From positions 605,244,709-605,308,708 of the forward strand of contig NC_081413.1 of assembly GCF_030272615.1 (NCBI RefSeq): a stretch of DNA of 64,000 bases, written 5' to 3'. This DNA is from Cryptomeria japonica. Taxonomy: Eukaryota; Streptophyta; Pinopsida; Cupressales; Cupressaceae. Of the stretch, positions 53,573 to 64,000 are shown one piece after another. Position 1 is the first letter of the stretch, and each line of letters begins with the position of its first letter. The notes under the pieces were generated by a model, which searched no databases, was not told the origin of the DNA, and worked only from the letters and a program-made list of their open reading frames with translations. The position numbers and the translations under genes were made by a program.

Positions 53573-55053
53573 GATTTTTCTTTATCAAGTTTGAATATTT
53601 AGATCTTAAAAAAATATCAAACTCACACTCCAATAATATTTAATCAGAGAAAAGTAACAAAATCTAATAATTTTGATATTTTGCACCAAACACATTCAGC
53701 CTATAACTTCCACAAATTGTATGCAATTCATTCCTCAAATAAATTCAAAAGCATAGAATTTGCAGAGACAACCAAATAGATTCTTGCACCTTCTTGTCAT
53801 CTTTGACCAATTTTCATCAAACATCTTAGGTTTATTTTATTTCATTTAAAAGTAGCACTCAGTAATCTTTTTATTTAAGAAGACCTCCCATCTTAAGTTT
53901 CTATGTCTTATATCTAGTTCAATTAAATTTATCAATATTTGAATGAGAAATAGAGGCCATGGTTTTCAATCCACAATAAATTTTTCAAAACCACACAATG
54001 AAAAATCTTCTACTATAGAAAAAAATTACTCATTAATTAATTGAAAAGTATCCTTATAGAAAACCAATAGCTTTGATATCAAATGTTGAGATAAAAGCTG
54101 AAAGTACTCTAATAATATCTTGTACAATATGTATGTAAAATTGAATTCATTTTCTTTTATAAGATTAATATTAAGATTATATTTAGATGCACAAATAAAT
54201 TAAAAATAAATAAAATCAGCAAATGGTAATAAATATTATTAATTTCAAGAAATTTGATTTAGAAAATATATATTGAAATTGATGCAAGGTACAAACAATC
54301 ATGTTCTGTACTATAATTCATATATATATATATATATAAAGAGAGGGGGTCTCATCCTATTTGATATCTTATTCAAGCAAGAATTGTCAATCTCAAGATC
54401 AAACAGATGATATGTTTACCAGAAGTATGATTGAAGCAAAGATAAAATAAAATAAAAAATAAAAGAATGCTCAACATGATAGAGGTGGACAGTAGCATAA
54501 TATTCTTCCTCTTGTATTTCATGTACATTAGGTAGATGTTGAAGAGAAAAAAGTGTTAAAACTTAAAAGTAAGATGATATTGAATCTTTCACAAAGCGGT
54601 TTAGAAAACAGATCATTCCGAATGCGTGAACAAATAAAAAGATTGTAAAAATTTGAAATGCTAGAGATCTTAAATCATTCTAAATGTTGAAAAATAAAAC
54701 AATGATATATGATAAATTGTATTACACAATACAAGTTAAAATACGCTTTCAGCCGTATACCCTGTTTTTATGATCCGTTTCTTTTGTTTTCTTTTTATCG
54801 CCATGTTCTGTTTTAGGTGATGGGAGTTAGATGTCTCCTCTTAGGAAGATTTCTTACAACTTCTCCCACATTGTATGAGGAGAACGATATGACAGAGCTA
54901 CATTCTTGCATGAGATTAAAAATAAGATAGAATTTGCATGTAGCCTGCATGATAGTTTTATAGAGAAAGTATTCTAATAAAAAACTCTATATAGAAAGGG
55001 GTATTACGTAATTCATTTTTATCGGAAAAATAAAAGCTGAAGCTTTTTGTGTG
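53573..55053. other. AT-rich intergenic stretch
   Basis: No coding sequence or repeat recognised apart from a short TATATA run near 54309-54332. It lies between the transposase start and the 3' end of the receptor kinase gene and presumably holds the kinase 3' flank. Confidence 0.5.
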
Positions 55054-58000
55054 TTATCTTTGCCTATGTTCACCTTCATCTCCACTATGGAAGCTCTGAA
55101 CTTGAAATGGAAGGGATGGGAATCCCATCAATTTCTTTAATTCCAACACCACCTCACTCATTGTGGGCCTCTGCGCTGAGCAGTCTGAGCAACATGTCAT
55201 TGCCAACTCTATTAACTTTCTTAAATCCTCGACATTATATTTCTTCCCCATAAAGGGATCTGCAATGCTCTCTATATCTCCCTTCATCAGGTATTTCCTT
55301 GCCTGCAATTAATTAGAAAGGAAATGATCATTAATCATTTCAAGTTTGTTTTGTCAACAGCATTTGGTTTGCATTTGGTTTCTCTAGAAACATTACCCAT
55401 GTAGCGATGTGCTTTTTCCGTGGTTTTGATGGCTCTGAAATCATATAATTCCGTCCAGAAATAATTTCTAATAGAACAACTCCAAAGCTATATACATCAC
55501 TTTTTTCTGTCAAATGATACCGAATGTAATATCTGCAAAACAAAAATAAGCAACAAAGTGGTCAGTGATCCCTATAATAAAAATTTCAAATTCACTATTT
55601 AGGTATAAGAAAATTTACTCTGGATCAATATATCCTCTGGTTCCCCTCACTTCTGTAGATACGTGAGTAGCTCCATCCAAAGGGCCAAATTTAGACAATC
55701 CGAAATCTGCTACTTTTGCTTCCATGCGGTCGTTGAGTAGGATATTTGAGCTCTTCACGTCTCTGTGAATAATGGCTGGCTTGGATCCTCTATGTAAATA
55801 CTCCAGACCTGTTTGCAAAATGAAAATCCTTCCAGAGGATGTTACTTTTCATAATAATAAGTGAGTGCAAATGAAGGACTTAAACAACTAGTTGGTCATT
55901 ATAATGCATCATTTGCATCTACTAAGGCTATTGGAATGATGCATCTCTAACCTTGAGCAGCATCCAAAGCAATCTTGACCCTTGTGTTCCAATCCAGGAA
56001 TTTGCAGATGAATTTTGGCCTGAATGCACTTTTTTTTACATTCTTAACCCAAATATTAAATCAAAAGTATCTATCTATACAGTTCTATACGGTTCAATTG
56101 AGTAGCAACTTTATTATGAATTTTACCATTTAGATACTGTCGAAGGTCTCCATTGGACATGAATTCATAAATTAGAATCATATTCTCTTCCTCGAGGCAG
56201 TAGCCAATGAATGTTACCAGATTCTTATGGTGTACTCTAGAGAGCATATCCACCTGCACTGTACTGCAAGTTAGGGCATCCATTTTTTATGAAGATGACA
56301 TCAACTTATTCATATACGAAGGAAAATAAATTGTGCACCTCAGTAGAAAATTCCGTTGTACCCTGATATGATTTATCAGATAATTTTTTCACTGCTACTT
56401 CATTGTCTTGAACTCGACCTGCATAAACTGGTCCGAATCCTCCTATTCCAATCTGCTTCCGGAAATTAACGGTCATCTTTATCACCTCTTCGTAGCTGTA
56501 TGATTGGCTTCCTTCCAATTTCATCGAATCTTCCCCCATGGATGTTCCTTCTCTCTTGCCTGATATTTTTTTATTTCATTATGGCTCATATTTAAAACCT
56601 TATAATAATGAAGAGTACAAGACCATTTTTACTAAGAAGAAAAATCATAGTTTCAAAATATACCGGAAATGGTCACCCCCCACATCATGTGTATAGGAGA
56701 AATATAAAATTGTAATACAAATTAATTATTCTGGATTACTGGATAAAGAATGAATTACAAATGCCTTAGTATATAAAGATCTTAAATACATTCCAAAGAG
56801 AAAATGCCTTACTTGTTGGGTTGGAGGTTGATGGAAGGGGTTTTATCCTTGTTATTAACACCACTAATGCAGCGAAAACTGCAACTGCTGCAACTCCAGC
56901 CATGATCACCAACACGGCTGCAGTTTTCTTGCTATGCATTTTAGGACTATTATTGCAAGCATTGGATTGGCAAGTGATATCATTCCCATAAAAACTACAA
57001 TATCAAACAAAATCAATTGAAATATAAGTAGAAGATAATCATTTTACTTAGATGAAGGTATACTTGTTGAATAGGGAAACTGCACCTTAAATTCAGCTTT
57101 GCATTTTTCAGACCTTCCGGCACCGATCCAGTTAGCTTATTGTTTGCCAAATTCCTAAATTTCAGGGAGAAAATTATAGTTGTAGGATATTTGAATACAA
57201 AATGTCTCAACCATGTATTGTTTCCAACCTTGGCATATTAGATGTTTTAACTTACAGTACGCTTAGATTGGATAATTGAGTGAGCTCTTGTGGTATTGAA
57301 CCACTCAAGTTATTGTTTGACAAATCCCTGAAAGAAAAAGTTTTAGAGTTTTACTAACATTCAAATAGTTAGGGAAATATTAAAGTTTGGAACATCAATG
57401 GTTTGTTGGCGTCGAAAATTACTGACAGTTTAATAAGAGCAGAGAGATTGCCGAAACTTGCAGGTATCGTGCCATTCAGCTCCTTTCCCGAGAGGTTCCT
57501 GCATATATTATAACCATTGATATTTGCTTTTAGTAGATCACAGCAATAGCTATAGTAAAAATTAATAATAATAAAAAACCAATATTTAGAACTTGGTCAA
57601 TAGAGTTAGAAAGGAGCCATATTCATATTCATATCATTTGTAGTTTTAAAATGGTGAATGATAATTTTCTTTCTTCTTTCTTTTTCTTTTTTTTTCAAGA
57701 CATTTAAATTGGAAATGATGAATATATACGGCATAAAAACATATATTCAAATTGAAGTGGTTGAGGTGCATAATGTATACTGGGTGTAAGTGGGGGAGGT
57801 ATACATATATTCTAATAAGTTATATATTCAAATTTAATAGAGAATAGTTCAGTATTTATATTTTTTTTAATTTCAATTATATTCTACATACAGTATATTT
57901 TTAACAAAAAAATTTTTTTAAATGAATACTTAATAGTTTAAATAATTTTTTTTTAGTTGTAAGTAAATTATTTAATTTATTCATATATGTATTTTGTGTT

Positions 58001-59308
58001 CAAAGAATATTTAAAGAAAATCATATTCTTAAATTTTAATTTTCATGTAGGCTTTATGACTAATCTACAATTTATGCAAGCCATGACTGATTCAAACATA
58101 GATGCTGTTGAGTCATATTTTTAGTAAATAATCTTAACAATTGTTCTATTGACTGACATGTGCATCATTCTTAAAACAAAGAGATATCATGAACAAATCA
58201 AAATCATATATAGTATTTGATAATCCAAAGTCTAATAAATAGAAATCTAAATTAATGTCAACTCCATAAACTACTAAAGATATATATATATAAAGATAAA
58301 GATGAAGATATAGAGAAATGACTTACACTGCAATAATTCTAGATGGAGAACTTGAGCTACAATTTACCCAACTCCAAGAATGTTTCTGTGCTATACAAGG
58401 ATCACCCGTCCAATCCTTTTCCATATTGAAGTGCCTCGCAATATCAGCAACTGCAAACACTGTACAACACTATAATATTAACGACGAACTGTATTTTATA
58501 GCTCGGAAAAAACCATCAGTTAAATTTCACATTATACATTCTATATGATTAAAAAATAATTAAATGAATACATCATATATGATTAAAAAACAATTAAATG
58601 AATACATCAACAGCTAGCAACATGCCAATAAACAACCTGCCCCATGTAAATAGCAAATACAAATAAAAATTTACCGTCGTCAGCGTAAGTTCCATTGACA
58701 GGCATGGAGTTATCGATGAATCCACTGGCAGGGCTGGTGAATCCTGACAAACCAGATGTAAAGATTAAAAGTTTGATCGGGCAAAATTTTATGGTTAAGC
58801 CCATCTGTGTTGTAGGGTAGGTTATTCACACTTTACAGTTATATTGGGACATCTTAAAAAAAGAAGTTCTTGTGGGTTTCTCACATTTGGCTTAAAGATC
58901 AATTGGGCCTTTCCATTTCTTGTTTTATCCACCTCTATAACTTCTTCTTAAAGATATATCAGTTTGAATTTTCGTATTAATCTTCAAGAAAAAAACCTCA
59001 AATATGCATTACATAAAAATAATAGAACTTGACTAACATTCAAACCAGTAATATATGAGTGCTTCTAATTTCCTATTAGAACAAAGGGTTCCAATATAAA
59101 TCTACTCAAAACTATCAAACTGAATCCCAAAACTCATATCTCATAAAATGCAACGGATTCCATGTGAATGGGCATCATTAATTCTCAATAATGGACTTTT
59201 TTAGGGCTTGAATATCTCACCTGGTTGGGCATACACAACAAATGTGGAGGAAACCAGCATTAGAAAGGTGAAGGCTTTTAGCTTTACATTCAGATCCAGT
59301 CCCTCCAT
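55054..59308 (-). CDS. LRR receptor-like kinase with malectin-like domain missing (13 exons)
   Basis: Plasma-membrane receptor kinase of the plant LRR-I/malectin-like type. Exons (minus): 59308-59221, 58743-58675, 58459-58327, 57498-57427, 57327-57256, 57154-57086, 56994-56813, 56559-56339, 56253-56127, about 56019-55952, 55808-55619, 55532-55397, 55302-55054. Nearly all have GT-AG sites and matching phases. Seen: signal peptide ([20 protein letters not shown]), linker, DWTGDPC, three LRR exons (72, 72, 69 bases), membrane helix ([20 protein letters not shown]), kinase with [34 protein letters not shown] and [15 protein letters not shown]. Odd: about 560 residues where relatives have 850-930, because only the end of the malectin-like ectodomain is left. 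Exon 10 phase is off by one with the visible AG site, so it has an unusual splice or a 1-base change. It may be a gene or a recent pseudogene. Confidence 0.85.
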
Positions 59309-59940
59309 GGCCAAGTCTTGGTCGTCAATGAAACCAGTTGCTACGTCTAAGTTTCCTCCTATATTTTGTTTTGGCAAGCGAAATTTATCTTTATACATTT
59401 AAAATTTCGAAGAACGTCATAGGTATTAAAAAAACATCTGCTGTGTCAGTGAATGGGAAAGCAAGCATTAAAAATCTATTTAAATCACAAAATGTTCCAG
59501 TGAAGGTTTTGAAGATGTTTCTCGGGTCTATATATCATTAAAGTACTCAGTAATACCTCATCATAATAATTATATATACACCTTGTCTAGAAAACTATAA
59601 CAAATATTCAGTATTTAATACATTATTTAAGATATATATAAGTTAGTGGCATCAGAAGCTCCAACACATAAGAAATTTAATAAATGATAATGATAATTTA
59701 ATACCTGAAAAATAATTTATTTAAAATCAAATTAAATGTAAAATAATAATATCTTTTTAATTTCAATAATTTAAGTTAACTTTTATTTAATGTTTATATG
59801 TTAAATAAATGAATAATACTAATACTTTTCTTTAATATTTTTTTTCATATTAATTATTTAAATCAAATTTAATGGAAATTACTAAATTTTTTAACTTAAA
59901 TAATGTAATTTTAATAAGATTACTTCAACATTTTAAAAAA
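59309..59940. other. AT-rich flank upstream of the receptor kinase
   Basis: The first about 250 bases should hold the 5' UTR and promoter of the kinase. No clear TATA box position could be fixed. The rest is A/T-rich without features. Confidence 0.45.
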
Positions 59941-60664
59941 TTAAGTTGACCCTAACCAAAGGGAAACCTAAATTAAAACCTAACCATTATAAAACTATAA
60001 TATTGAGTGAACCCTAAAACTAACCCCAATTGAATTTTTAATATGTTTAATTATGTTTAGGGTTGAGCTCAATATGATTTAAGGTTATAGTTGACTTTGA
60101 TTTAGTTTTAGGGTCAATGTTCAATGTGGTTTAGGACAACCACTAAATTTAGGTTCATTGTTAATAGTTGGGTGAACAATTTAATTTTTTTTTATTTATT
60201 TAAAAAAAAAACTATTAAATCCCCACACTTCAGGCATGTCCGAAGACAAAAATTTGGACCATTTCTCGATTTATGTGTGTCATCCTTGCGCATGGGCCAT
60301 GCTAATCTTCTCTGTATCGTTCCTATTTTATGGGATATCTCCGAAGAGACAGTGAACAATTTATTTAAGGGTTAAGGTTAAATTCAATTTATGTTTAAGA
60401 TTGGGTTTTAATTTAATTTAGGGATAGAGTTCAATTTTGCTTAGTTTTAGAGTCAAAATCAAATATAGAATCAAAATTAGAGTTGGATTATAACACTAAC
60501 CCTCATTTAATAAGGGTTATAGTTGAATTGGGATTAGTGTTTAGTTATGTTGAGGATTAGAGTTTGAATTGGTTTAGTGTTCAATTATGTTTAAGGTCAA
60601 GGTTGAATTTGGTTTAGTTTTCAATTATTTTTAGGGTTAGGGTTCGATTTGGTTTCGTGTTTAT
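59941..60664. repeat. Degenerate telomere-like repeat array, left block
   Basis: Dispersed variants of TTTAGGGTT separated by AT-rich spacers (GTTTAGGGTTGAG, GTTTTAGGGTCAATG, TTAGGGTTAGGGTTCGATTT). The first 80 bases carry the complement (AACCCTAAA), so orientation switches near 60030. The U6 copy lies inside. Similar sequence resumes at 63010. Confidence 0.7.
60248..60350 (-). ncRNA. U6 spliceosomal snRNA copy, probable pseudogene
   Basis: 103 bases on the minus strand match plant U6 almost throughout: 5' stem-loop GTCTCTTCGGAGAT, ATACAGAGAAGATTAGCATGG with the ACAGAGA box and AGC triad, TGCGCAAGGATGACAC, and AAATCGAGAAATGGTCC, ending in a T run. A handful of substitutions are seen. In the 5' stem two of them keep a base pair (U4-A11). 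Upstream (minus strand) is TTAAATAAATTG, TATA-like, but no clear plant upstream sequence element (TCCCACATCG type) is visible. It is therefore probably a retrocopy or decayed gene. Confidence 0.9.
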
Positions 60665-60829
60665 GATAAAGATAAACGGGTTTTACAAGGACCCGAAACC
60701 TAAAGTTTTATAACAGCCAGCGAGAAACAATAGCAAAACAGGGGAGCAACCCCGAGCAAAAACAAAAACAGAGGAAACACAGACAAACAAGCCAAAATAA
60801 AATAAAAAGCTCTTAGTTAAGAGAGAGCA

Positions 60830-62506
60830 CCAAATCCTTGTTCTTTTGAATGGAAATCTTGTTGATTTCCTCAAGCTCCTCCATGATGAATCAAGAGGTA
60901 CCCTTGTTGTTGCTTTTGCTCCTGGTTCTAGAACTAGGTCCAGTGGTTTTGTTGTCACCAGCGGCCATATCATCTCCTCCAAGATATTTTACCAGATCAC
61001 TGCGGTAGGATCTATAATTAGCACCCATGGCATTAATCTTTTCAAGACCCTCGATGTTGTTGTTCATGGCTTCTTTACTAATGTCGACCAGATTTTTAAA
61101 AAATTTCTTAATCTCAGCCATGGATTGTTCAACCTTATCAATCCTTTGTTCGTGAGTGCATTTCATCACCTCGACATTCTGGGAGAGTTTTTGAGTCAAA
61201 ATCATGAGTTTCTTCTATTTGCTGGGCTGAGGGGAAGCAGTGAAAATATTGATTATTTCTTTAACCCCCAACTTGAGGGTGTCAATTTCGTGCTCGACTG
61301 ACTTCTAGCAGCTCCCCTGGCTTCTGGTAGCTTCCATGACCAGATTAATTAGACTACCAACATTCTAATTCTCACAGCTCTCTTCCTTGACCGTGGTCCC
61401 CTATTTTTCTTTCTAGACATTGATAGGGATGTCCAGCTTAATCCCTTGGTCCGTAATCTTCAGATTGAGATCCTTAGCCACCATCTTTTTCTTTTTGGTG
61501 AGGGGTTTCTCTTTGGAGATCAATTTGGTGTTGGATTTATACTTACTAGCCACCCATCTGGGGGGGTTTTACTGTCGAACATCTCGAGAGTGACCATTGT
61601 CTCCCCTTAATCTGTTAGTTCATATTCAGGGTCATCAATAGGAACCCCACTTTCATCCAGGTCCATTTCTAACTTAGAGACATCTTGGACATCCACCTGC
61701 AGGCCAATCTCAGCAAGAGGGGGCACAATTTCAAGGGATTTAGCATGCTCCATGATAAGGACAATAATTCCCTCACGAAGAATAGGGTTGTTAGGGTTCT
61801 CCAGATGCTTTTCCAGGATATTTTCAAGGGAGGAGGCCAGATAGAAGGGTACAAAGATGATTTTACCATACCGGAAATAATTTAATATAGTGAAATGGTA
61901 GGAAAAGATGCTTGCATACCTATCATCGAGGGTGATATACCTCATTATAAACTCAGTCATGTCAGCCCAAGGGACTATGAGGTCTTTTTTGTTATATCCA
62001 CCATCAGCCATCTTGGTGACTCTGGAGCGCTCCTTGTCTTTGTCAAAGAAACTCGACATGTCCTTCTCGCCCATTTTCCTATCCCTATAAAATATTCTTC
62101 TATTCGTAGCAAGACTAGTGACCATTGCCACCAAAGTTTCATCAATCTGATAATTGGCACCATAAGCCCCGAGACTCCCTTTTTTCCATCCGTTAACAAA
62201 GGCCTCTGTAAGCAGAGGAGAGGGGTCATGAAGCTAGTATAAGTAAGGAGTGAGACCACCATCGACGACTGCCTGCCAGACATCTTTATTCTTCTTTGAC
62301 TTCTCGCAAGTAGAGGGCTCTTGTCTGTTCTTATCCCCTCCCATTATGCTCTTGGTCACCAAATAGTAGGAGATGGGACTCACCAACCAGTTGCAGAAAA
62401 TGGGCCAAACCCAAAGAATATCTATACAGTAGTAGAGAAACCACACAGTGAGATAGGAGATCAAGTAGCCGAGGAGGTTTCTAGATCTTTGATTACGGTA
62501 AACCAA
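60830..62506 (-). pseudogene. Unknown ORF in the insert
   Basis: One frame runs from 62506 to 61607, broken only by TAG at 62234-62236. It reads DVWQAVVDGGLTPYLY, the stop, then LHDPSPLLTEAFVNGWKKG, NYQIDETLVAMVTSLATNRR, a middle with RYITLDDRYASIFSYHF, and an acidic end (DLDESGVPIDDPEYELTD). After a decayed basic stretch (KEKPLTKKKKMV, about 61490), a second helical piece (61205-60891, KLSQNVEVMKC) ends in a basic SSRTRSKSNNKG tail. I do not recognise the family. The globular start, basic linker and coiled end recall a Gag-like or transposon-encoded nucleic-acid-binding protein. Confidence 0.5.
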
Positions 62507-62555
62507 AAAGAGTCATTTCCCCATCAACTCAGTCATGTCATGATGAGGGGTCATT

Positions 62556-63009
62556 GATTATCGCAGTAATCATTACGTGCCAGCTCGCACAAATTTTTGG
62601 GGAAGGCATCCCTACTACTCCACCTGTTCGTTTCCACGTATCCCACCGGCATATTGGCCAGTAGATCCACTGCGTTGTTGCCTTCTTGGTATATATGCTA
62701 GATTTTGAAATCTGTCAGCTCACTAATGATATTTCAGTATTCCTTGATCAGGCTGGCAATCATCTAGCTAGCATCCGTGCCTCTAGTTAGGTAGTTGACA
62801 GTGTTTAGCAAGTGGGACTCGAGCCAAACTTTAGTAAAGCCTTCTCTTTTAGCCATGTGTAACCCAATGTGGGCAGCACTGGCTTTCACGTAGTGGTTAG
62901 ACTGGGTCCCTTGGAGGAGTGCCACTGCGCAAACCAGTAGACCAAAGTGATTCCTAGCCACTCCCCTGCACCTAGCTGGCCCAGGATTACCTTTAGCCAC
63001 CCCATACAA
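62556..63009 (-). pseudogene. RNase H-like domain (RVT_3 type) fragment, catalytically dead
   Basis: The minus strand reads YGVAKGNPGPARCRGV at the start, ASAAHIGLHMAKREG in the middle, and VWLESHLLNTVNYL, then after one stop HIYQEGNNAVDLLAN. This is the plant non-LTR/RVT_3 RNase H fold order. The three expected acids are changed: Asp to Tyr before GVAKGNPG, Glu to Lys before ASAAHIGL, and Asp to His after VWLES. No reverse transcriptase precedes it. Confidence 0.8.
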
Positions 63010-63909
63010 TTTGGTTTAGTGTTAAGGCTATGGTAAGATCTAGTTTAGGTTTAGTGTTATGATTCAATTTGGTTTAGTATTAGAATCATTGTTCAATTTG
63101 GTGTAGCATTAGGCTTTAATTTTATTTAGTGTTAATTTTGAATGTGATTTAAGATTTAGATTTAATATGGTTTTCAAGAGAGGCTAGTGTTAGGGTTCAA
63201 CTTCGTTTAGGGTTACCTAGGTTAGGGTTTAATAAGGTTTAGCGTTAGGGTTGGCTTATGGTACAATTTTAAAATTGGGGTTGGTTTATGGTACAATTTT
63301 AATATTGGGGTTGGTTCAATTTGGTTTACTGTTAGGGTTAAGGTAAATTTTGGTTTAGGTTTAGGGTTACCATTCAATTTGGATTAGGATTAGAATTATG
63401 GTTCAATTTAGTTTAGCTTTAGGGTTTTATTTTATTTAGAGTTGGTTTTCAATTTGATTTAGGATTTAGGTTTAATTTGGTTTAGTGTTAGGGTTCAATT
63501 TGGTTTAGTGGATGGGTTAGTGTTAGGGTTATTATTTAATTATGTTCATAATTAGGGTTCAATATAGTTTAATATTGGGGTTGGTCTATGGTACAATTTG
63601 ATTAATGGTTACAATTTAATTTAGTTTAGTGATCACTTAGTTTTAGGGCTAGGGTTCAATTTTGTTTAGTGGAAAGGTTAGGATTGGAGTTCAAATTGGT
63701 TTAATGTTAGGATTGAATTGAGAATAGGGTTGAAATATGGCTAGGGTTTATTACAATTAGGATCAAGGTTATGTTTCCAATATTCGTAGAGGTAGGGTTA
63801 GGTTGAGGTTTAATTATAGTTGTAGATAGGGTTTAATTAGAATTAGTGTTAACTTAGGATTATGGATAGTTTAAATAGGATTCAGTCAGGGTTTAATTAT
63901 GGTTAAAAT
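63010..63909 (+). repeat. Degenerate telomere-like repeat array, right block
   Basis: About 900 bases of irregular units close to GGTTTAGTGTTAGGGTTCAATTT (roughly 20-25 bases), all with the TTTAGGG-type strand on plus. Units vary in length and sequence, so this is old and not a working telomere. Confidence 0.8.
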
Positions 63910-64000
63910 TGTTGGAATCCAAGAAAACTAAGAGAGGGGGGGTAAATCACTGTCCTACCAGTAATTTTAGTGTTGAACTTATTACTTATTATCTGGTTAA
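63910..64000 (-). mobile_element. LTR element G, edge only
   Basis: TGTTGGAATCCAAGAAAACT, then GAGAGGGGGGG and a TAAATCACTGTCCTACCAG stretch, matches the inner LTR ends of B, C' and D. No primer-binding site lies to the left, so this is the 3' LTR of a minus-strand element that continues to the right of the window. Confidence 0.7.

Larger units (their letters stand above)
60665..63009 (-). mobile_element. Insert inside the telomere-like array, probable retroelement remnant
   Basis: A 2.3 kb block of normal base composition separates two blocks of the same telomere-like repeat. It carries, on the minus strand, an RNase H-type domain (63009-62556) and then an unknown ORF (62506-61607 and 61205-60891). 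The lower end has ACCCGTTTATCTTTATCATAAACA on the minus strand, which could be a retroelement 3' end. The target site duplication cannot be told from the repeat itself. Confidence 0.5.

Noticed and set aside
55047-55253. Plus-strand open stretch over the last kinase exon
   Set aside because: It is antisense to a well-supported exon and has no features of its own.
60846-61301. Plus-strand open stretch of 151 codons
   Set aside because: It is antisense to the minus-strand frame with helical, basic protein-like content and shows no domain.
59941-63909. A working telomere or chromosome end
   Set aside because: Units are strongly degenerate, orientation switches, and unique sequence follows on both sides.

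Overview
This is nuclear DNA of a seed plant with a large, retrotransposon-rich genome. The evidence is LTR elements primed by initiator-Met tRNA, a CACTA (En/Spm) transposase, an intron-rich LRR receptor kinase, a plant-type U6 snRNA copy and degenerate TTTAGGG-like repeats. A gymnosperm would fit, but this sequence alone does not prove it. All comparisons were made by eye.

Layout. (1) 1-4604: right-hand part of a minus-strand LTR element (A). (2) 4615-11365: remains of an unrecognised plus-strand gene, split by a 4.5 kb minus-strand Ty1/copia fragment (B, 5741-10266). (3) 11366-16415: no recognisable gene. (4) 16416-24406: a complete plus-strand LTR element (E) with 1.17 kb LTRs and a perfect 5-bp target duplication. 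(5) 26098-53572: a nested stack. A degenerate minus-strand CACTA transposase gene is cut in its C-terminal domain by a 22.8 kb Ty3/gypsy element (F, 26428-49189, perfect 5-bp target duplication). F carries two further LTR elements, C (27831-38672, plus) and D (38754-45514, minus). C itself carries C' (30087 to about 36214, minus). (6) 55054-59308: the only cellular protein-coding gene recognised, a 13-exon LRR receptor kinase on the minus strand. (7) 59941-63909: degenerate telomere-like repeats holding a U6 snRNA copy and a 2.3 kb insert with a dead RNase H domain and an unknown ORF. (8) 63910-64000: edge of another LTR element (G).

The main finding is that A, C, C', D and E are divergent members of one LTR family with no pol domain. 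Each has, or keeps part of, the same two-gene plan. The first gene is a coiled-coil Gag with an array of four to five CCHC zinc knuckles. The second is a long ORF of unknown function (ORF2), beginning 0.4-0.6 kb downstream and preceded in four copies by a TATA-like box. Their LTRs share terminal sequences and an internal hairpin box with B, which keeps gag, protease and integrase. This suggests the family is moved in trans by a copia relative. No reverse transcriptase domain was found anywhere in the window.
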